DNA of 39,807 nt from Bacillota bacterium (GTDB taxonomy: Bacteria; Bacillota; DTU030; DUMP01), in NCBI GenBank assembly GCA_012837285.1, contig DURJ01000120.1, positions 1-39,807 of the forward strand, written 5' to 3'. Made by a program: the position numbers and the translations under genes. This document shows positions 22,381 to 32,635 of the stretch, one piece after another (positions within the stretch are counted from its first letter, which is position 1; the number at the start of each line of letters is the position of its first letter). The notes beneath the pieces were generated by a model. The model had not been told where the DNA came from. It was given only the letters and a program-made list of their open reading frames with translations, and made no database searches.

Positions 22381-22409
22381 TCCCGTAGTATGGTTGCTAC
22401 GGGACTTTT
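22381..22409 (+). terminator. Intra-operon attenuator between acpP and fabF
   Basis: TCCCGTAG (22381-22388) pairs perfectly with CTACGGGA (22397-22404), followed by CTTTTCAT. The T-run is short, so readthrough is expected. This would make acpP more abundant than fabF and rnc. Confidence 0.6.
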
Positions 22410-22455
22410 CATAAAACCACTCAGGATGATCATATTGCTTGGGAGTGTGTAGGTA

Positions 22456-23700
22456 GTGGGCAGAAGAATTGTTGTAACAGGTATTGGCGCGGTTACTCCT
22501 ATCGGAATTGGCAAAGAGGCGTATTTTGCCGGACTTAGGACCGCCAAGAACGGCATCAGCCGCATAACTCGGTTTGAGCCGGAACCGTTTACTAGCCAAA
22601 TGGCTGGCGAACTGAAAGATTTTAACGCCCCCGATTATATGGATCGTAAAGACGCCCGCCGGATGGATCGGTTTTGCCAGTATGCTGTAGCTGTTGCTCA
22701 ACAGGCTGTGCTGGATAGCGATCTTAAACTGGAGCAGGAAAACAGCCAGCGTATTGGGGTGGTTCTAGGGACCGGTGTAGGCGGTATTGAGACTTTGGCC
22801 GAACAGGTGTTAGTTTTAGATCAACGTGGTCCTGGTCGGGTCAGCCCGTTTTTTATTCCCATGATCATTGCCAATATAGCTGCAGGACAGATTTCAATTA
22901 TGTACGGCCTTAAGGGCCCCAGCCTTACAACAGTAAGCGCTTGCGCTTCATCAGCCGATGCTTTAGGTCAGGCCCTGCGGATGATCCAACGGGACGAAGC
23001 CGATCTAGTCTTGGCTGGGGGAGCCGAAGCCCCGATAACGCCCGCAGCTTTGGCCGGTTTCGGTTCGATGAAAGCTTTATCCACCCATAACCAGGAGCCT
23101 GAGCAGGCGTGTCGTCCTTTTGACCGGAAACGGGATGGTTTTGTCATGGGTGAGGGGGCCGGGTTAGTTATCTTAGAGGAGCTGGAGCATGCCCAGGCGC
23201 GGCAGGCCAGGATTTATGGCGAACTTATAGGCTATGGTGCTACTTTGGACGCGTATCACATTACTGCGCCGGCACCGGAAGGGGAAGGAGCGGCCAGAGC
23301 CATGGAAGCGGCGCTTCTAGATGCCGCTGTGCAGCCGGAGCAGATTGATTATATTAACGCCCACGGTACCTCTACAGAATACAACGACCTTTACGAAACC
23401 AAGGCTATCAAACACATCTTCGGTGAACACGCTTACCAGGTCCCGGTAAGTTCAACAAAGTCCATGATCGGCCACCTGCTTGGTGCAGCCGGTGTGGTGG
23501 AGTTTATTGCCTGCCTCTGGGCTATCAACGAAGACTTGCTACCCCCGACCATCAATTACCGGTATCGTGATCCGGAATGTGATTTAGATTATGTCCCTAA
23601 TAACCCCCGCCCGGCTCGAGTAAATACTGTGTTGGCCAATTCGTTCGGATTTGGGGGACATAATACAGCCTTGGTGGTAAAACGATATGGCAGCAACTGA
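22456..23700 (+). CDS. fabF: 3-oxoacyl-ACP synthase II
   Basis: A 414-residue KAS II that elongates acyl-ACP with malonyl-ACP. Catalytic Cys163 is in VSACASSADAL, with histidines in NAHGTSTEYND and IGHLLGAAG; the C-terminal NSFGFGGHN loop is intact. GTG 22456 follows a weak GGAGTGTGTAGG site. Its end overlaps the rnc start by 14 bases. Confidence 0.96.
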   Translation: MGRRIVVTGIGAVTPIGIGKEAYFAGLRTAKNGISRITRFEPEPFTSQMAGELKDFNAPDYMDRKDARRMDRFCQYAVAVAQQAVLDSDLKLEQENSQRIGVVLGTGVGGIETLAEQVLVLDQRGPGRVSPFFIPMIIANIAAGQISIMYGLKGPSLTTVSACASSADALGQALRMIQRDEADLVLAGGAEAPITPAALAGFGSMKALSTHNQEPEQACRPFDRKRDGFVMGEGAGLVILEELEHAQARQARIYGELIGYGATLDAYHITAPAPEGEGAARAMEAALLDAAVQPEQIDYINAHGTSTEYNDLYETKAIKHIFGEHAYQVPVSSTKSMIGHLLGAAGVVEFIACLWAINEDLLPPTINYRYRDPECDLDYVPNNPRPARVNTVLANSFGFGGHNTALVVKRYGSN

Positions 23701-24385
23701 CATTTGGCCGGATTTGAAACGCCTGCTGACTGTACTTGGCAGTTGGGGTCTGAAGGTACAGCCTCAGCTGGCTGCTATTGCCCTGACTCATTCCTCGTAT
23801 GCTCATGAACACGGTACGCAGGCTAATGAACGCTTGGAGTTCCTGGGCGATGCAGTTCTGGAGCTGATCGTAAGCGAGTATTTGTATAGCGTTTTTCCAA
23901 CCGAACCGGAGGGAGAACTCACTAGGCGCCGAGCGGTGCTGGTATGTGAGCCTACTTTAGCACGCTTGGCCGACCACTTAGACTTAGGGGAGGCGTTACG
24001 CTTAGGGAGAGGGGAAGAAGCACAAGGCGGTAGATACCGACCGGCTCTGCTGGCTGATGCTGTGGAGGCCCTGCTCGGGGCTGTGTATCTGAGTTCGGGC
24101 CTGGATGCAGCCCGCTTATTCGTGAACCGCCTATTGGTGCCGTACTTGTCGGGAGAATTCCAGTTTGTTACCGATCATAAGACCACCCTTCAGGAACAAT
24201 TACAGGCCCATGGTAATGTAAGTATTGAGTATCGGCTCCTAAAAAGCGAGGGACCTGCCCATGCCAGACAATTTACGGTCGGACTCTATGTGGACGGTTT
24301 TCTTCAAACTCAAGGGAGCGGCACTAGTAAGAAGGATGCCGAACAAGAAGCTGCCAGTAAACTGTTGCGAAAGATGTCGAAATAG
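23687..24385 (+). CDS. rnc: Ribonuclease III
   Basis: A 232-residue RNase III that cuts double-stranded RNA, including rRNA precursors. The nuclease signature NERLEFLGDAVLEL (46-59) with its metal-binding acidic residues and ADAVEALLGAVYL lie in the N-terminal domain; the C-terminal double-stranded RNA-binding domain covers about 157-230 with SGTSKKDAEQEAA. The ATG lies within the end of fabF, so it is translationally linked to the fab operon, a layout common in Firmicutes. Confidence 0.95.
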   Translation: MAATDIWPDLKRLLTVLGSWGLKVQPQLAAIALTHSSYAHEHGTQANERLEFLGDAVLELIVSEYLYSVFPTEPEGELTRRRAVLVCEPTLARLADHLDLGEALRLGRGEEAQGGRYRPALLADAVEALLGAVYLSSGLDAARLFVNRLLVPYLSGEFQFVTDHKTTLQEQLQAHGNVSIEYRLLKSEGPAHARQFTVGLYVDGFLQTQGSGTSKKDAEQEAASKLLRKMSK

Positions 24386-24431
24386 CGTAGAGTAAAGAAA
24401 CTAGCTTTTAGCTTGATATTGCGTCAAAAAA

Positions 24432-24458
24432 GCAGGAATTTTTCGCCAAACCACGAAT
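24432..24458 (+). promoter_or_regulatory. SigH-like promoter for spoVS
   Basis: GCAGGAATT (24432-24440) matches the SigH -35 RNAGGAWWW exactly. After an 11-base spacer comes CACGAAT (24452-24458), matching 6 of 7 positions of the -10 RNNGAAT. In Bacillus subtilis spoVS is transcribed by SigH, so the match is functionally sensible. Confidence 0.68.
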
Positions 24459-24512
24459 AAACACTATAAGCCCAATGAGCGAATGAGCAATCGAACTGAA
24501 GGAGGCAGAAAA

Positions 24513-24773
24513 GTGGAAGTACTAAAAGTATCAGCACAATCTAATCCTAAATCGGTGGCAGGTGCTTTGGCAGCTGTTCTCAGAGAACACGGAGTAGCCG
24601 AGGTGCAAGCGGTGGGCGCGGGAGCGGTCAACCAGGCTGTCAAAGCGGTAGCCATTGCACGCGGATTTGTAGCCCCCAACGGTCTAGATCTGGTTTGTGT
24701 GCCAGCTTTTGCCGAGATCACCATTGATGGCGAAGAGAGGACGGCGATCAAGTTTATTGTAGGTTCACGTTAA
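24513..24773 (+). CDS. spoVS: Stage V sporulation protein S
   Basis: An 86-residue SpoVS (Alba-fold family), a small, highly conserved sporulation protein that in Bacillus affects septation, coat assembly and spore development and may bind nucleic acid. The N-terminus EVLKVSAQSNPKSVAGALAA and the VGAGAVNQAVKAVAIARGF segment are near-invariant in the family. GTG 24513 is the start, as AAGGAGG lies 7 bases upstream; an earlier ATG overlaps nothing useful. It is monocistronic between a SigH-like promoter and a terminator. Confidence 0.95.
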   Translation: MEVLKVSAQSNPKSVAGALAAVLREHGVAEVQAVGAGAVNQAVKAVAIARGFVAPNGLDLVCVPAFAEITIDGEERTAIKFIVGSR

Positions 24774-24802
24774 GAGCCATAGGGCGACTGCCAACAAATC
24801 TT

Positions 24803-24836
24803 GGGCCTGCCCCTCGGGGTGGGCCTTCTTGTGTTC
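24803..24836 (+). terminator. Terminator after spoVS
   Basis: GGCCTGCCCC (24804-24813) pairs with GGGGTGGGCC (24816-24825) with two G-U pairs and a tight loop, followed by TTCTTGTGTT. GC-rich with a moderate T-tract. Confidence 0.6.
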
Positions 24837-24874
24837 ACTAAATTATGCTACAATGCAGGCGAGGGGGTCGGTTC

Positions 24875-27800
24875 ATGCGGTTGGAAAGACTGACAGTCCA
24901 AGGGTTTAAGTCTTTTGCCGAGCGGCTGGAGTTTATCTTCGAACCAGGGATTACGGCTATTGTAGGGCCCAACGGCAGTGGCAAGAGTAACGTAGTGGAT
25001 GCCATTCGGTGGGCTTTGGGTGAACAAAGCCTGCATTCGCTCCGGGGCGAGCGGTTGGAAGACATTATCTTCAACGGCTCCGGTTTTCGGCGCCCTCACG
25101 GTTTGGCTGAAGTTGGCTTAACATTTAACAACGAAAGCGGCCTTCTCCCACTGCCTTACAGTGAGGTTACAGTTATGCGGCGGGCATATCGATCCGGTAA
25201 CAGTGAATTCTTGCTTAACGGTGTGCCCTGCCGGCTGCGCGATATTCAAGATCTGTTTGCCGACACCGGTATCGGTAAAGACGGGTATGCTTTTATCGGC
25301 CAAGGGAAAGTTGATGAAGTGCTCAATCTTAGCCCTCTGCAGCGACGAATGTTTCTTGAGCAGGCTGCCGGTGCGTGGAAGTGGCGGCGCCGGAAGAAAG
25401 AAGCAGAAGACAAGTTGGCTTATACGGAACAAGATCTAGTGCGCCTGAGAGACGTCTGTGCTGAATTGGAGCGCCAACGCGAGCCGTTGGTGGAAGAGGC
25501 TCGACGAGCCGGTGCTTACCGGACTAAGAGTAATCGCTTAAGAGAACTGCAGATCTTTGTTGGTCTAAGTGAAATTCGCCGTCTAGAGGAGAGAATTGCC
25601 TCTGTCCAGGAAAAGCTAGTTCCGGAACAACAACGGACACAGGAACTTGGTCAACGGCGGTCCACTTTAGAAGTGGAGTTGGAGCGCAGACGGGCCGACA
25701 TAGCGGCGCACGAGATCTACTTCGGAGACTTAAAGAGCCGAGAGAACCGGGTGCAACAGCAGTTGGTCGCACTGGAAAAGCAGTTGACTTCTTTGTTGGG
25801 AGAGGCCCGGGAGCGGGCAGTACGCCAAGAAGCGGTGCTAAATCAGGGCCAGGAGCTAGCTGGCCGTTGCTCTGAGTTACGGCAGCAGCAGGCCCAAAGC
25901 CAAGAAGAACTGGCCCAGTTGGCAGCTGTGCTGACGACGAAAGAAGAGTCACTGGCCCTACTGAATACGCAACTTCAAGAGTTAGAGCGGGAACATAACC
26001 AGATCCAAGGTCGAACCAGCCAACGGCGGGAACGCATTATTGATTGTTTGAGCGAACGGTCTGCTCACAGCAATGCCCTAAGGTCCCTGGCTCGTGAACA
26101 GCAGGTGCTTGAAGAACGGAGAGGACGGGCCTGGACAGCGGCCGAAGAGGCCGGTACCCGGGCCGAGGCCGTAGTGCAGCTGCAGACAAAAGAAGACGAA
26201 AGAATAACTACACTCACCGAGCAAGGGGAAGCCTTGGAGTCAAAGCGAGCACAGTTGGAAGGACAAATAGCGGTTGTTTTTGAACAAGAGAAGATGGCCC
26301 AGCGAGAGTACGATGCAGCTCGTCGTACACTGGAACGCTCTGAAGCTGAACTAGCCGGACTGCAGAGCCTGCAACGTAATTTTAGCAGCTACTACCAGGG
26401 ACCGCGGTCGGTCTTGACCGCCCGCTGCCCGGGTATAGTCGGTGCAGTGGCACAATTGATGGTTGTGCCGGCTGAATATGAAATCGCCATCGAGACAGCT
26501 TTAGGTACCGCCCAGCAATTCTTAGTGGCAGACAGCGACGAAGCGGCCGCTGCGGCTATCGATTGGCTTCGCTCTACAGGTGGCGGTCGGGCAACGTTCT
26601 TACCGCTGAATACTATCCGACCGTGGACCCGGTCGGTTCAAGAACAAGAGTTAGTCAAGCTTAAGGGGGCGGTAGGTTGGGCTGATGAACTAGTGCAGTT
26701 CCCGGCCGCTGTGGCTCCGGCGATAAAATACTTGCTGGGGCGGGTGTTAGTGGCTCGTGATTTGACTGCAGCTAGGGCTATAGCCAAGGCGGGTGGCTTT
26801 CAGCTCAAGACGGTGACTTTGGCCGGAGATGTTGTTAATCCCGGAGGTTCTTTGGCCGGCGGCAGCCTAAATAAGCGGCGGCCATCCCAGATATCTCTGG
26901 GTCGACAGCTGCGAGAACTGAAGCAAAAAGTAGCACAACAAGAATCTAAGCTGGCCGAGCGGCAAAAGATACTGACTGCTACCGGCGAACGCAGACAGCG
27001 GTTGGAGAGCGAGCTAGGGCAAATGATGGATCGTGCGCGCCAGATGGAAGACGAATTGACAATGGCCAGAAGTAAAAAGAAAGAGTATGCGGCTCAACTG
27101 ACTGAGACCAGACATAACCGGGTGGTATGGGAAGAAGAAGAGAAGATTCTTACTGGCAAGCTCCAAGAGTTGTTAGCAGAAAAAGAACGACGGCTTCAGT
27201 CTGAGCAAATAGCGGAGAAAAACCTGCAACAGTGGGAAACAGTGGCTACCCAGGAAGAGAAACACCAACAAGATCTGGCCGAACAAATAGAAAAGATACA
27301 GCAGGAAGCCCTGGCTCTGCGCTTGGATTTAGTGGCCTGTCAAGAGAAGGAAAAGCAGCTAAAACTGCGAAGTCAGGAGCAGCGTCTGTCTTTGGAGCAG
27401 CTTGAGCGGCAACAGGCAGAGGTGAGAAGAAAGCTGGAAGAAATCGACAGCTTGGCTGCTGCGGGAAGGAAAGCGCAACAGGAGCTGCAAACCCGGCAGC
27501 TGGCTTTGACTACAAAATTAGCCCGAATTACAGACGAGGTCCAACAGACAGGAGAAATCCTATCTGGACTGCGTTGCAGTCTCAAGGATGATGACCGGGA
27601 GCTACTTCAGTTGCTCAAAACAGAGGAGAATCAACGTAGCAAGGTGCATACCTTGGAACTCACTCTGGGTCGGCTGGAGGCAGACCGTGAAGGGGCCCAG
27701 CGACACCTGTTCGAAACCCAGGTGGTGCCGACGAATTATTCCCTGCCTTCACTGGACCTGAAGCTATCTGAGGCCCAGGCTGAGATTGAGCGCCTGAAGG

Positions 27801-28417
27801 ACGAAATTACCGCTTTAGGCGATGTCAATCTGAAGGCCCCTCAGACCTTGGCCGAAATAAACGAACGCCACGGGTTTCTTAGCTCGCAGGCGCAAGATGT
27901 GGAGTCAGCCAGAGAAACATTACTGGAGCTCATCAGCGACATCGACCAAACGGTGGCCACTCGGTTGCTAAAGACATTTGAACTGTTAAGAAATAATTTT
28001 CGGGATATATTCCAACACTTGTTCCGAGGAGGTCAAGCCGATCTTCGACTCACAAGCGACGATCCCAATGAAGCCGGGCTGGAGATATTTGCTCAACTTC
28101 CAGACAAAAAGATGCAGCCCTTAATGTCCCTATCAGGGGGAGAACGCGCTCTGACGGCCATTGCGTTCTTGTTTGCTCTGCTGCGTTGCGGCCAGAGCTC
28201 AGTTTGTGTGTTAGATGAAATCGATGCCTCTTTGGACGAGACTAATGCCGAGAGATTTCTTTCTTATCTGGAAGAGTTGGCAGCAGAAACCCAATTTATT
28301 ATTGTCACCCATAAACGACAGGCGATGATTCGAGCCCAGGCTTTGTATGGCCTAACCATGGCCCCAAGCGGTACAAGCAGTCTGGTATCGGTGGATCTCA
28401 CACAAGCAGCCGGTTAG
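24875..28417 (+). CDS. smc: Chromosome segregation protein SMC
   Basis: A 1180-residue SMC, full length. The homodimeric ATPase organises the chromosome with ScpA and ScpB. N-terminal head with Walker [10 protein letters not shown] (around 32-40); coiled coil roughly 165-500; hinge about 510-650 with [11 protein letters not shown] and [14 protein letters not shown]; second coiled coil; C-terminal head with the signature [13 protein letters not shown] and Walker [17 protein letters not shown] 24875 matches the family start [14 protein letters not shown] and follows GAGGGGG. A possible -10 TACAAT (24849-24854) lies just after the spoVS terminator. Confidence 0.97.
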   Translation: MRLERLTVQGFKSFAERLEFIFEPGITAIVGPNGSGKSNVVDAIRWALGEQSLHSLRGERLEDIIFNGSGFRRPHGLAEVGLTFNNESGLLPLPYSEVTVMRRAYRSGNSEFLLNGVPCRLRDIQDLFADTGIGKDGYAFIGQGKVDEVLNLSPLQRRMFLEQAAGAWKWRRRKKEAEDKLAYTEQDLVRLRDVCAELERQREPLVEEARRAGAYRTKSNRLRELQIFVGLSEIRRLEERIASVQEKLVPEQQRTQELGQRRSTLEVELERRRADIAAHEIYFGDLKSRENRVQQQLVALEKQLTSLLGEARERAVRQEAVLNQGQELAGRCSELRQQQAQSQEELAQLAAVLTTKEESLALLNTQLQELEREHNQIQGRTSQRRERIIDCLSERSAHSNALRSLAREQQVLEERRGRAWTAAEEAGTRAEAVVQLQTKEDERITTLTEQGEALESKRAQLEGQIAVVFEQEKMAQREYDAARRTLERSEAELAGLQSLQRNFSSYYQGPRSVLTARCPGIVGAVAQLMVVPAEYEIAIETALGTAQQFLVADSDEAAAAAIDWLRSTGGGRATFLPLNTIRPWTRSVQEQELVKLKGAVGWADELVQFPAAVAPAIKYLLGRVLVARDLTAARAIAKAGGFQLKTVTLAGDVVNPGGSLAGGSLNKRRPSQISLGRQLRELKQKVAQQESKLAERQKILTATGERRQRLESELGQMMDRARQMEDELTMARSKKKEYAAQLTETRHNRVVWEEEEKILTGKLQELLAEKERRLQSEQIAEKNLQQWETVATQEEKHQQDLAEQIEKIQQEALALRLDLVACQEKEKQLKLRSQEQRLSLEQLERQQAEVRRKLEEIDSLAAAGRKAQQELQTRQLALTTKLARITDEVQQTGEILSGLRCSLKDDDRELLQLLKTEENQRSKVHTLELTLGRLEADREGAQRHLFETQVVPTNYSLPSLDLKLSEAQAEIERLKDEITALGDVNLKAPQTLAEINERHGFLSSQAQDVESARETLLELISDIDQTVATRLLKTFELLRNNFRDIFQHLFRGGQADLRLTSDDPNEAGLEIFAQLPDKKMQPLMSLSGGERALTAIAFLFALLRCGQSSVCVLDEIDASLDETNAERFLSYLEELAAETQFIIVTHKRQAMIRAQALYGLTMAPSGTSSLVSVDLTQAAG

Positions 28418-28438
28418 TGGCGAAAGGGAGGCAGGAAG

Positions 28439-29359
28439 TTGTCGAAGTTATGGTTGCGACTTAGTACCGGTCTGACCAAGACGCGGACAGCGATAGCCGA
28501 GCGTCTTCAGAATTTGCTGCCCCAAGGTGGGCGTATTGAAGCAGAAACATGGGAAGAGCTAGAAGAAATCCTATTAGCTGCTGATGTCGGAGTGGCAGTC
28601 ACAGAAGAGTTGATCCGGGCCGTCAAGGCTGAACGGGTGGCGTCTGTGGCCGATATCAGAGCTGCTTTATCCGCCAAATTAGAGCAGATTTTGCAGGTGG
28701 AGCCGGGGGTGGGATCAACTTCTGCCAATTCTCCCCTGGCAATCTTGGTGGTAGGAGTTAACGGTGTAGGCAAGACCACCAGTATTGCCAAACTGGCTGG
28801 TCGATATCGTAAAGAAGGCAAGAGGGTGATACTGGCTGCTTGCGATACTTTCCGGGCTGCGGCCAGCGAACAGCTCACGGTGTGGGCTAACCGCGTAGGC
28901 GCGGAGCTAATTGCTCATCAGGAGGGATCAGATCCGGCGGCCGTGGCTTACGATGCGGTGCAAGCAGCCTTGGCTCGGCGGGCTGATGTCCTTATTCTGG
29001 ATACGGCCGGTCGCTTGCAAACCAAGAAGAACTTGATGCAGGAACTGCTTAAGGTGCGCCGTGTTCTTGGTAAGGCTCGCCCTGATCTTCCTCAAGAAAC
29101 GCTGTTGGTGCTGGACGCCACCACGGGGCAAAATGCCCTGAGCCAAGCGCGGTTGTTTCAGGAAGTGGTTCCCCTTACCGGCATTATCTTGGCCAAATTG
29201 GACGGGACCGCCAAAGGCGGTATCGCCGTGGCTATCCAGAAGGAACTGGGTATTCCCATCCGCTGGCTGGGTATTGGTGAGGAGTTGGATGACCTGGAAG
29301 ACTTCGAACCGAAGGCCTTTGTAGCTGCCCTGTTGGAAGATGGCGCTGAAAGAGCTTGA
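28439..29359 (+). CDS. ftsY: Signal recognition particle receptor FtsY
   Basis: A 306-residue SRP GTPase receptor that docks Ffh-bound ribosomes at the membrane. It has a short N-terminal region and an NG domain: G1 GVNGVGKTTSIAKLAG (104-119), DTFRAAASEQL, G3 DTAGRLQTK, G4 TKLDGTAKGG, and the C-terminal IGEELDDLEDF. The long acidic A domain of some FtsY proteins is absent. TTG 28439 is supported by AAAGGGAGG 7 bases upstream. It follows smc by 21 bases. Confidence 0.95.
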   Translation: MSKLWLRLSTGLTKTRTAIAERLQNLLPQGGRIEAETWEELEEILLAADVGVAVTEELIRAVKAERVASVADIRAALSAKLEQILQVEPGVGSTSANSPLAILVVGVNGVGKTTSIAKLAGRYRKEGKRVILAACDTFRAAASEQLTVWANRVGAELIAHQEGSDPAAVAYDAVQAALARRADVLILDTAGRLQTKKNLMQELLKVRRVLGKARPDLPQETLLVLDATTGQNALSQARLFQEVVPLTGIILAKLDGTAKGGIAVAIQKELGIPIRWLGIGEELDDLEDFEPKAFVAALLEDGAERA

Positions 29360-29384
29360 CAGGAAAGCCCCTGATCGGTAAAAT
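29356..29384 (+). promoter_or_regulatory. Sigma-A promoter for the ylxM-ffh operon
   Basis: TTGACA (29356-29361), 17-base spacer, TAAAAT (29379-29384). The -35 overlaps the ftsY stop codon. It lies 45 bases before ylxM and would start the ffh-rpsP-trmD transcript. Confidence 0.8.
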
Positions 29385-29428
29385 TGGTTTCAGGGTGTAA
29401 AGTAGTTTTACTTAACAGGGGTGGGAGC

Positions 29429-29788
29429 ATGGAAGCCAGGGTTCAGATGGCTTTACTGTATGACTTTTATGGCTCCCTTCTTACCGCTAAGCAGCAGCGG
29501 TTTATGGAACTTTATTTCGGAGAAGATCTGTCCCTGGGAGAGATCGCTAGCGAGTTCAACGTTAGCCGACAAGCGGTCTACGACATTCTTAGTCGGGCCG
29601 AGGCGTCTCTTAGAGGTTACGAAGAACGCTTAAGGCTGGTGGAAAGCTATCAGAGGGAAGAGCAGCAGCGGCTAAGACTAAGATACCTGGTGGCTGCACT
29701 GGCCCGAAGCGGTCTTACCCCGGAACAGAAGACGATAATGGCCGAGATGGCGGCTTTGCTGGAGACTATGGGTCCGGAAGGTGATTGA
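29429..29788 (+). CDS. ylxM: YlxM-family helix-turn-helix protein
   Basis: A 119-residue protein with a sigma-70 region-4-like helix-turn-helix (LSLGEIASEFNVSRQAVYDILSRAE in parts, about 37-61), then a charged helix. The family is encoded immediately before ffh in Firmicutes and is thought to modulate SRP assembly in Streptococcus. ATG 29429 follows GGGGTGGGAG; an upstream start adds 15 residues that are not conserved. Its stop touches the ffh start. Confidence 0.92.
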   Translation: MEARVQMALLYDFYGSLLTAKQQRFMELYFGEDLSLGEIASEFNVSRQAVYDILSRAEASLRGYEERLRLVESYQREEQQRLRLRYLVAALARSGLTPEQKTIMAEMAALLETMGPEGD

Positions 29789-31126
29789 ATGCTGGAGGGT
29801 TTGGCGGAAAAGATCCAGGGCGCACTAAAGAAACTAAGCGGTAAGGGCCGGCTGAATGAAGCCGACGTCAAAGCAGCACTAAGAGAAGTTCGGCTGGCAC
29901 TTCTTGAGGCTGATGTGAATTTCCGGGTAGTTAAAGACTTCGTCGGCCGAGTGCAAGAGAAAGCCATTGGGCAAGACGTGCTGTCTAGCCTTACTCCGGC
30001 CCAACAGGTAGTTAAGGTTGTTCAGGAAGAGCTGACGGATCTGTTAGGGAGTGGGGCCAGTGGCTTAGAACGGGCTGCGGATGGGCTCAGTGTGTATATG
30101 ATAGTGGGGCTGCAGGGTGCCGGCAAGACCACCACAGCGGCTAAGCTAGCTCGCGTGTTGGCCAAAGAAGGTCGACGGCCGCTGCTGGTTGCAGCAGATG
30201 TGTATCGGCCGGCAGCCATCAAGCAGCTCCAGGTACTGGGAGAAAAAGTAAAAGTTTCGGTTTTCAGCCTGGGGGAACAAGACCCGGTGGCTATCTCTCG
30301 GGCAGCTTTAGAGAAGGCGCGGCGCGAAGCTTATGATACAGTACTTATTGATACCGCCGGTCGCTTGCACATTGATGAGGAAATGATGACTGAGCTGGTG
30401 GAGATCAAAGATGCGGTCCGTCCAACGGAAACCTTGTTGGTGTTGGATGCCATGACCGGTCAGGACGCTGTAACTGCGGCCGGGGCTTTTCAAGAAAAGT
30501 TGGGTCTTACCGGCTGCATCCTGACCAAGCTGGATGGAGACGCCAGAGGCGGAGCGGCGTTGTCTTTACGGGCGGTTACAGGGGTTCCGATAAAATTCAT
30601 CGGTGTAGGAGAAGGAGCCGAGGCCTTACATGTGTTCTATCCCCAGCGCCTGGCCACGAGAATACTGGGCATGGGCGATGTACTGACGCTAATTGAAAAG
30701 GCCCAGGAGACAATGGACCAGGAGAAGGCTCGAGAGCTGGAGCAAAAGTTGCGTAAAGCTCAATTTACTTTGGATGATTTCAGTGTCCAACTGAAAGAAG
30801 TCCGAAAAATGGGGCCGGTGGACCAACTGTTGGGTCATCTACCTGGTTTTGGCAAACTAAAGAAAATGCCGGGCTTCAAGGTGGATGAGAGAGAATTTGT
30901 TAAAGTAGATGCTATAATCTCGTCCATGACAAGAGAAGAACGAATTTCACCGGAAATGATTGATCATAGCAGAAAACGGCGCATTGCACGGGGCAGTGGA
31001 ACCACGGTTCAAGACATTAACCGGTTACTAAAGCAGTTTTCAGACATGAAGAAGCTGCTGAAGCAATTTGGGCGTTTGGAGAAGAAGGGCCAGCTGCCGT
31101 CTATGTGGGGACCATTGCCATATTAA
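29789..31126 (+). CDS. ffh: Signal recognition particle protein Ffh
   Basis: A 445-residue SRP GTPase that binds signal peptides and 4.5S RNA. The N domain is followed by the G domain with [28 protein letters not shown] and [14 protein letters not shown], then the Met-rich M domain (from about 300) with [13 protein letters not shown] and the RNA-binding helix containing [12 protein letters not shown]. The start ATG abuts the ylxM stop. No 4.5S RNA gene was seen in the window. Confidence 0.97.
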   Translation: MLEGLAEKIQGALKKLSGKGRLNEADVKAALREVRLALLEADVNFRVVKDFVGRVQEKAIGQDVLSSLTPAQQVVKVVQEELTDLLGSGASGLERAADGLSVYMIVGLQGAGKTTTAAKLARVLAKEGRRPLLVAADVYRPAAIKQLQVLGEKVKVSVFSLGEQDPVAISRAALEKARREAYDTVLIDTAGRLHIDEEMMTELVEIKDAVRPTETLLVLDAMTGQDAVTAAGAFQEKLGLTGCILTKLDGDARGGAALSLRAVTGVPIKFIGVGEGAEALHVFYPQRLATRILGMGDVLTLIEKAQETMDQEKARELEQKLRKAQFTLDDFSVQLKEVRKMGPVDQLLGHLPGFGKLKKMPGFKVDEREFVKVDAIISSMTREERISPEMIDHSRKRRIARGSGTTVQDINRLLKQFSDMKKLLKQFGRLEKKGQLPSMWGPLPY

Positions 31127-31154
31127 AGACGGTTCTTGGAAAGGAGGTGAGTGC

Positions 31155-31442
31155 ATGGTTAAGATCCGGTTACGCCGTATGGGTGCGAAAAAGGCTCCCA
31201 GCTATCGCTTAGTGGTGGCCGATTCGCGTAAGCCACGGGATGGACGTTTTATTGAGACTATTGGTTATTACAATCCCACCCGCGAGCCGGTGGTCATCGA
31301 TATAGATGAAGAGAAGGCTCTTACCTGGTTGTCCCGGGGAGCACAGCCTTCGGAAACGGTGATGCGGCTATTTAAACAGATGGGAATCTGGGACAAGTTT
31401 CTAGCCTTAAAGAGCAAAGACAAGGAAGCTTTGCAGGCCTAA
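31155..31442 (+). CDS. rpsP: 30S ribosomal protein S16
   Basis: A 95-residue S16 beginning [23 protein letters not shown], with the IETIGYYNP motif. The start has the perfect ribosome site AAGGAGGTGA. Upstream in-frame sequence overlaps ffh and is not part of the protein. Confidence 0.97.
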   Translation: MVKIRLRRMGAKKAPSYRLVVADSRKPRDGRFIETIGYYNPTREPVVIDIDEEKALTWLSRGAQPSETVMRLFKQMGIWDKFLALKSKDKEALQA

Positions 31443-31455
31443 GGGGGGCTATTAC

Positions 31456-31692
31456 ATGCGGGAGCTGCTGGAGATTGTTGCCAAGGCGTTGGTCAGCAAT
31501 CCTGATGCTGTGACTGTGAACGAGGTGGAAGGGGATACGACGCTCCTGTTGGAGCTTAAGGTCGCATCTGAAGACATGGGCAAAGTCATTGGTAGGCAAG
31601 GGAGAATTGCCCGTGCTATCCGTACGGTGGTTCGATCAGCCTCGGCCCGAGGCAGCCGGCGAGTAATGGTAGAGATTATGGAAAATCCTTGA
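31456..31692 (+). CDS. khpA: KH-domain RNA-binding protein KhpA
   Basis: A 78-residue single KH domain with the GxxG loop in VIGRQGRIARAI. KhpA pairs with KhpB and binds many small and messenger RNAs. ATG 31456 is 13 bases after rpsP, behind AAGGGGGG. Placement between rpsP and ylqD/rimM is canonical. Confidence 0.94.
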   Translation: MRELLEIVAKALVSNPDAVTVNEVEGDTTLLLELKVASEDMGKVIGRQGRIARAIRTVVRSASARGSRRVMVEIMENP

Positions 31693-31712
31693 TCAAGGCA
31701 GAGGGTGAAGCC

Positions 31713-32114
31713 ATGCTGATCAAAAGGACGATTGCTCTAAAGGCATTGGTCACTCCTGCACTCAAGGAAGAGATGCTCCAGGATTTAAAGAATACTCTTC
31801 AACGTTTGGAACTGGAATTGCAGCAGATAGAGTTCCAAGGGAAGCGGCTTCTTCTGGATGCGGAAAGGCAGGGACTTCAGCAAGTAGCGTCTACGCGACA
31901 ACAGATTGAGGAAGAAAAAGAAAAGCGACTGGAGATGCGCGAGCGTCTAAAACAGAAAATGGCAGAAGTCAAAGGCTGGGAGCAGGGCCAAGAAGTGGTT
32001 CAAGGAGCTGTTGAAGGTTGGGTCAAGGTTAAGCCAGGCGATGATGTGGCCCGGATTTTCGGAGCGGAAATAGTAACTGCCAATGGCAAGATTGTGGAGT
32101 TGCGCCATGAATAG
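31713..32114 (+). CDS. ylqD: YlqD family protein
   Basis: A 133-residue YlqD-family protein of unknown function. It starts with a short conserved strand IKRTIALKALVTPALKEE, followed by a long charged helix (about 22-88, rich in Gln/Glu/Lys) and a small beta domain ending in GWVKVKPGDDVARIFGAEIV. ATG 31713 has AGAGGGTGA upstream; an upstream TTG overlaps khpA and is less likely. The rimM start lies inside its last codons. Confidence 0.85.
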   Translation: MLIKRTIALKALVTPALKEEMLQDLKNTLQRLELELQQIEFQGKRLLLDAERQGLQQVASTRQQIEEEKEKRLEMRERLKQKMAEVKGWEQGQEVVQGAVEGWVKVKPGDDVARIFGAEIVTANGKIVELRHE

Positions 32115-32622
32115 AGAAGATCTGATAACGGTAGGCGTAATCACGGCGCCGCATGGTGTGCGCGGTGAGGTAAAGGTAATGTTGCTGACGGATTTCCCCC
32201 AGCGGGTCTACCGGTTAAAGAGCGTCTATTTGATTTCTGCCCAGGCAGTTACGGGATCGTATGGCGTGAGAGGGGCTCGACTGGCAGGTGATCAAGCTAT
32301 CATTGCTTTGGAGGGAATAGATGGCCCGGAAGAGGCTAGCCGGCTAACCGGGTGTGAGCTGGCCGTAACCCTCGACCAGGCGGTCACTTTGCCGGAAGGA
32401 CACTACTTCTATTTTCAACTGGTGGGGCTGGAAGTGTATTCGCTTGAAGGCGAGCGCCTTGGTGTGCTGACTGAGATTCTACCGCTCCCGGCCAATGATG
32501 TTTATGTGGTTCGGTCGGAAGCGGGTGCCGAAATACTGTTACCAGCAACCCGGGAAGTGGTGCGCGCAATAGACCTGGAAGCCGGCTGTATGACAGTCTT
32601 TTTGTTACCGGGGCTATGCTAA
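32107..32622 (+). CDS. rimM: Ribosome maturation factor RimM
   Basis: A 171-residue RimM that helps assemble the 30S head with S19. The N-terminal [16 protein letters not shown] (11-26) and the PRC-barrel C-terminal half with [19 protein letters not shown] are diagnostic. ATG 32107 overlaps ylqD by 8 bases. The trmD gene follows after 13 bases. Confidence 0.94.
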   Translation: MNREDLITVGVITAPHGVRGEVKVMLLTDFPQRVYRLKSVYLISAQAVTGSYGVRGARLAGDQAIIALEGIDGPEEASRLTGCELAVTLDQAVTLPEGHYFYFQLVGLEVYSLEGERLGVLTEILPLPANDVYVVRSEAGAEILLPATREVVRAIDLEAGCMTVFLLPGLC

Positions 32623-32635
32623 GGAGAGAATAACT

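Noticed and set aside
31068-31154. Extended N-terminus of S16
   Set aside because: The in-frame upstream residues overlap ffh and are not part of the S16 family; AAGGAGGTGA directly precedes the start at 31155.
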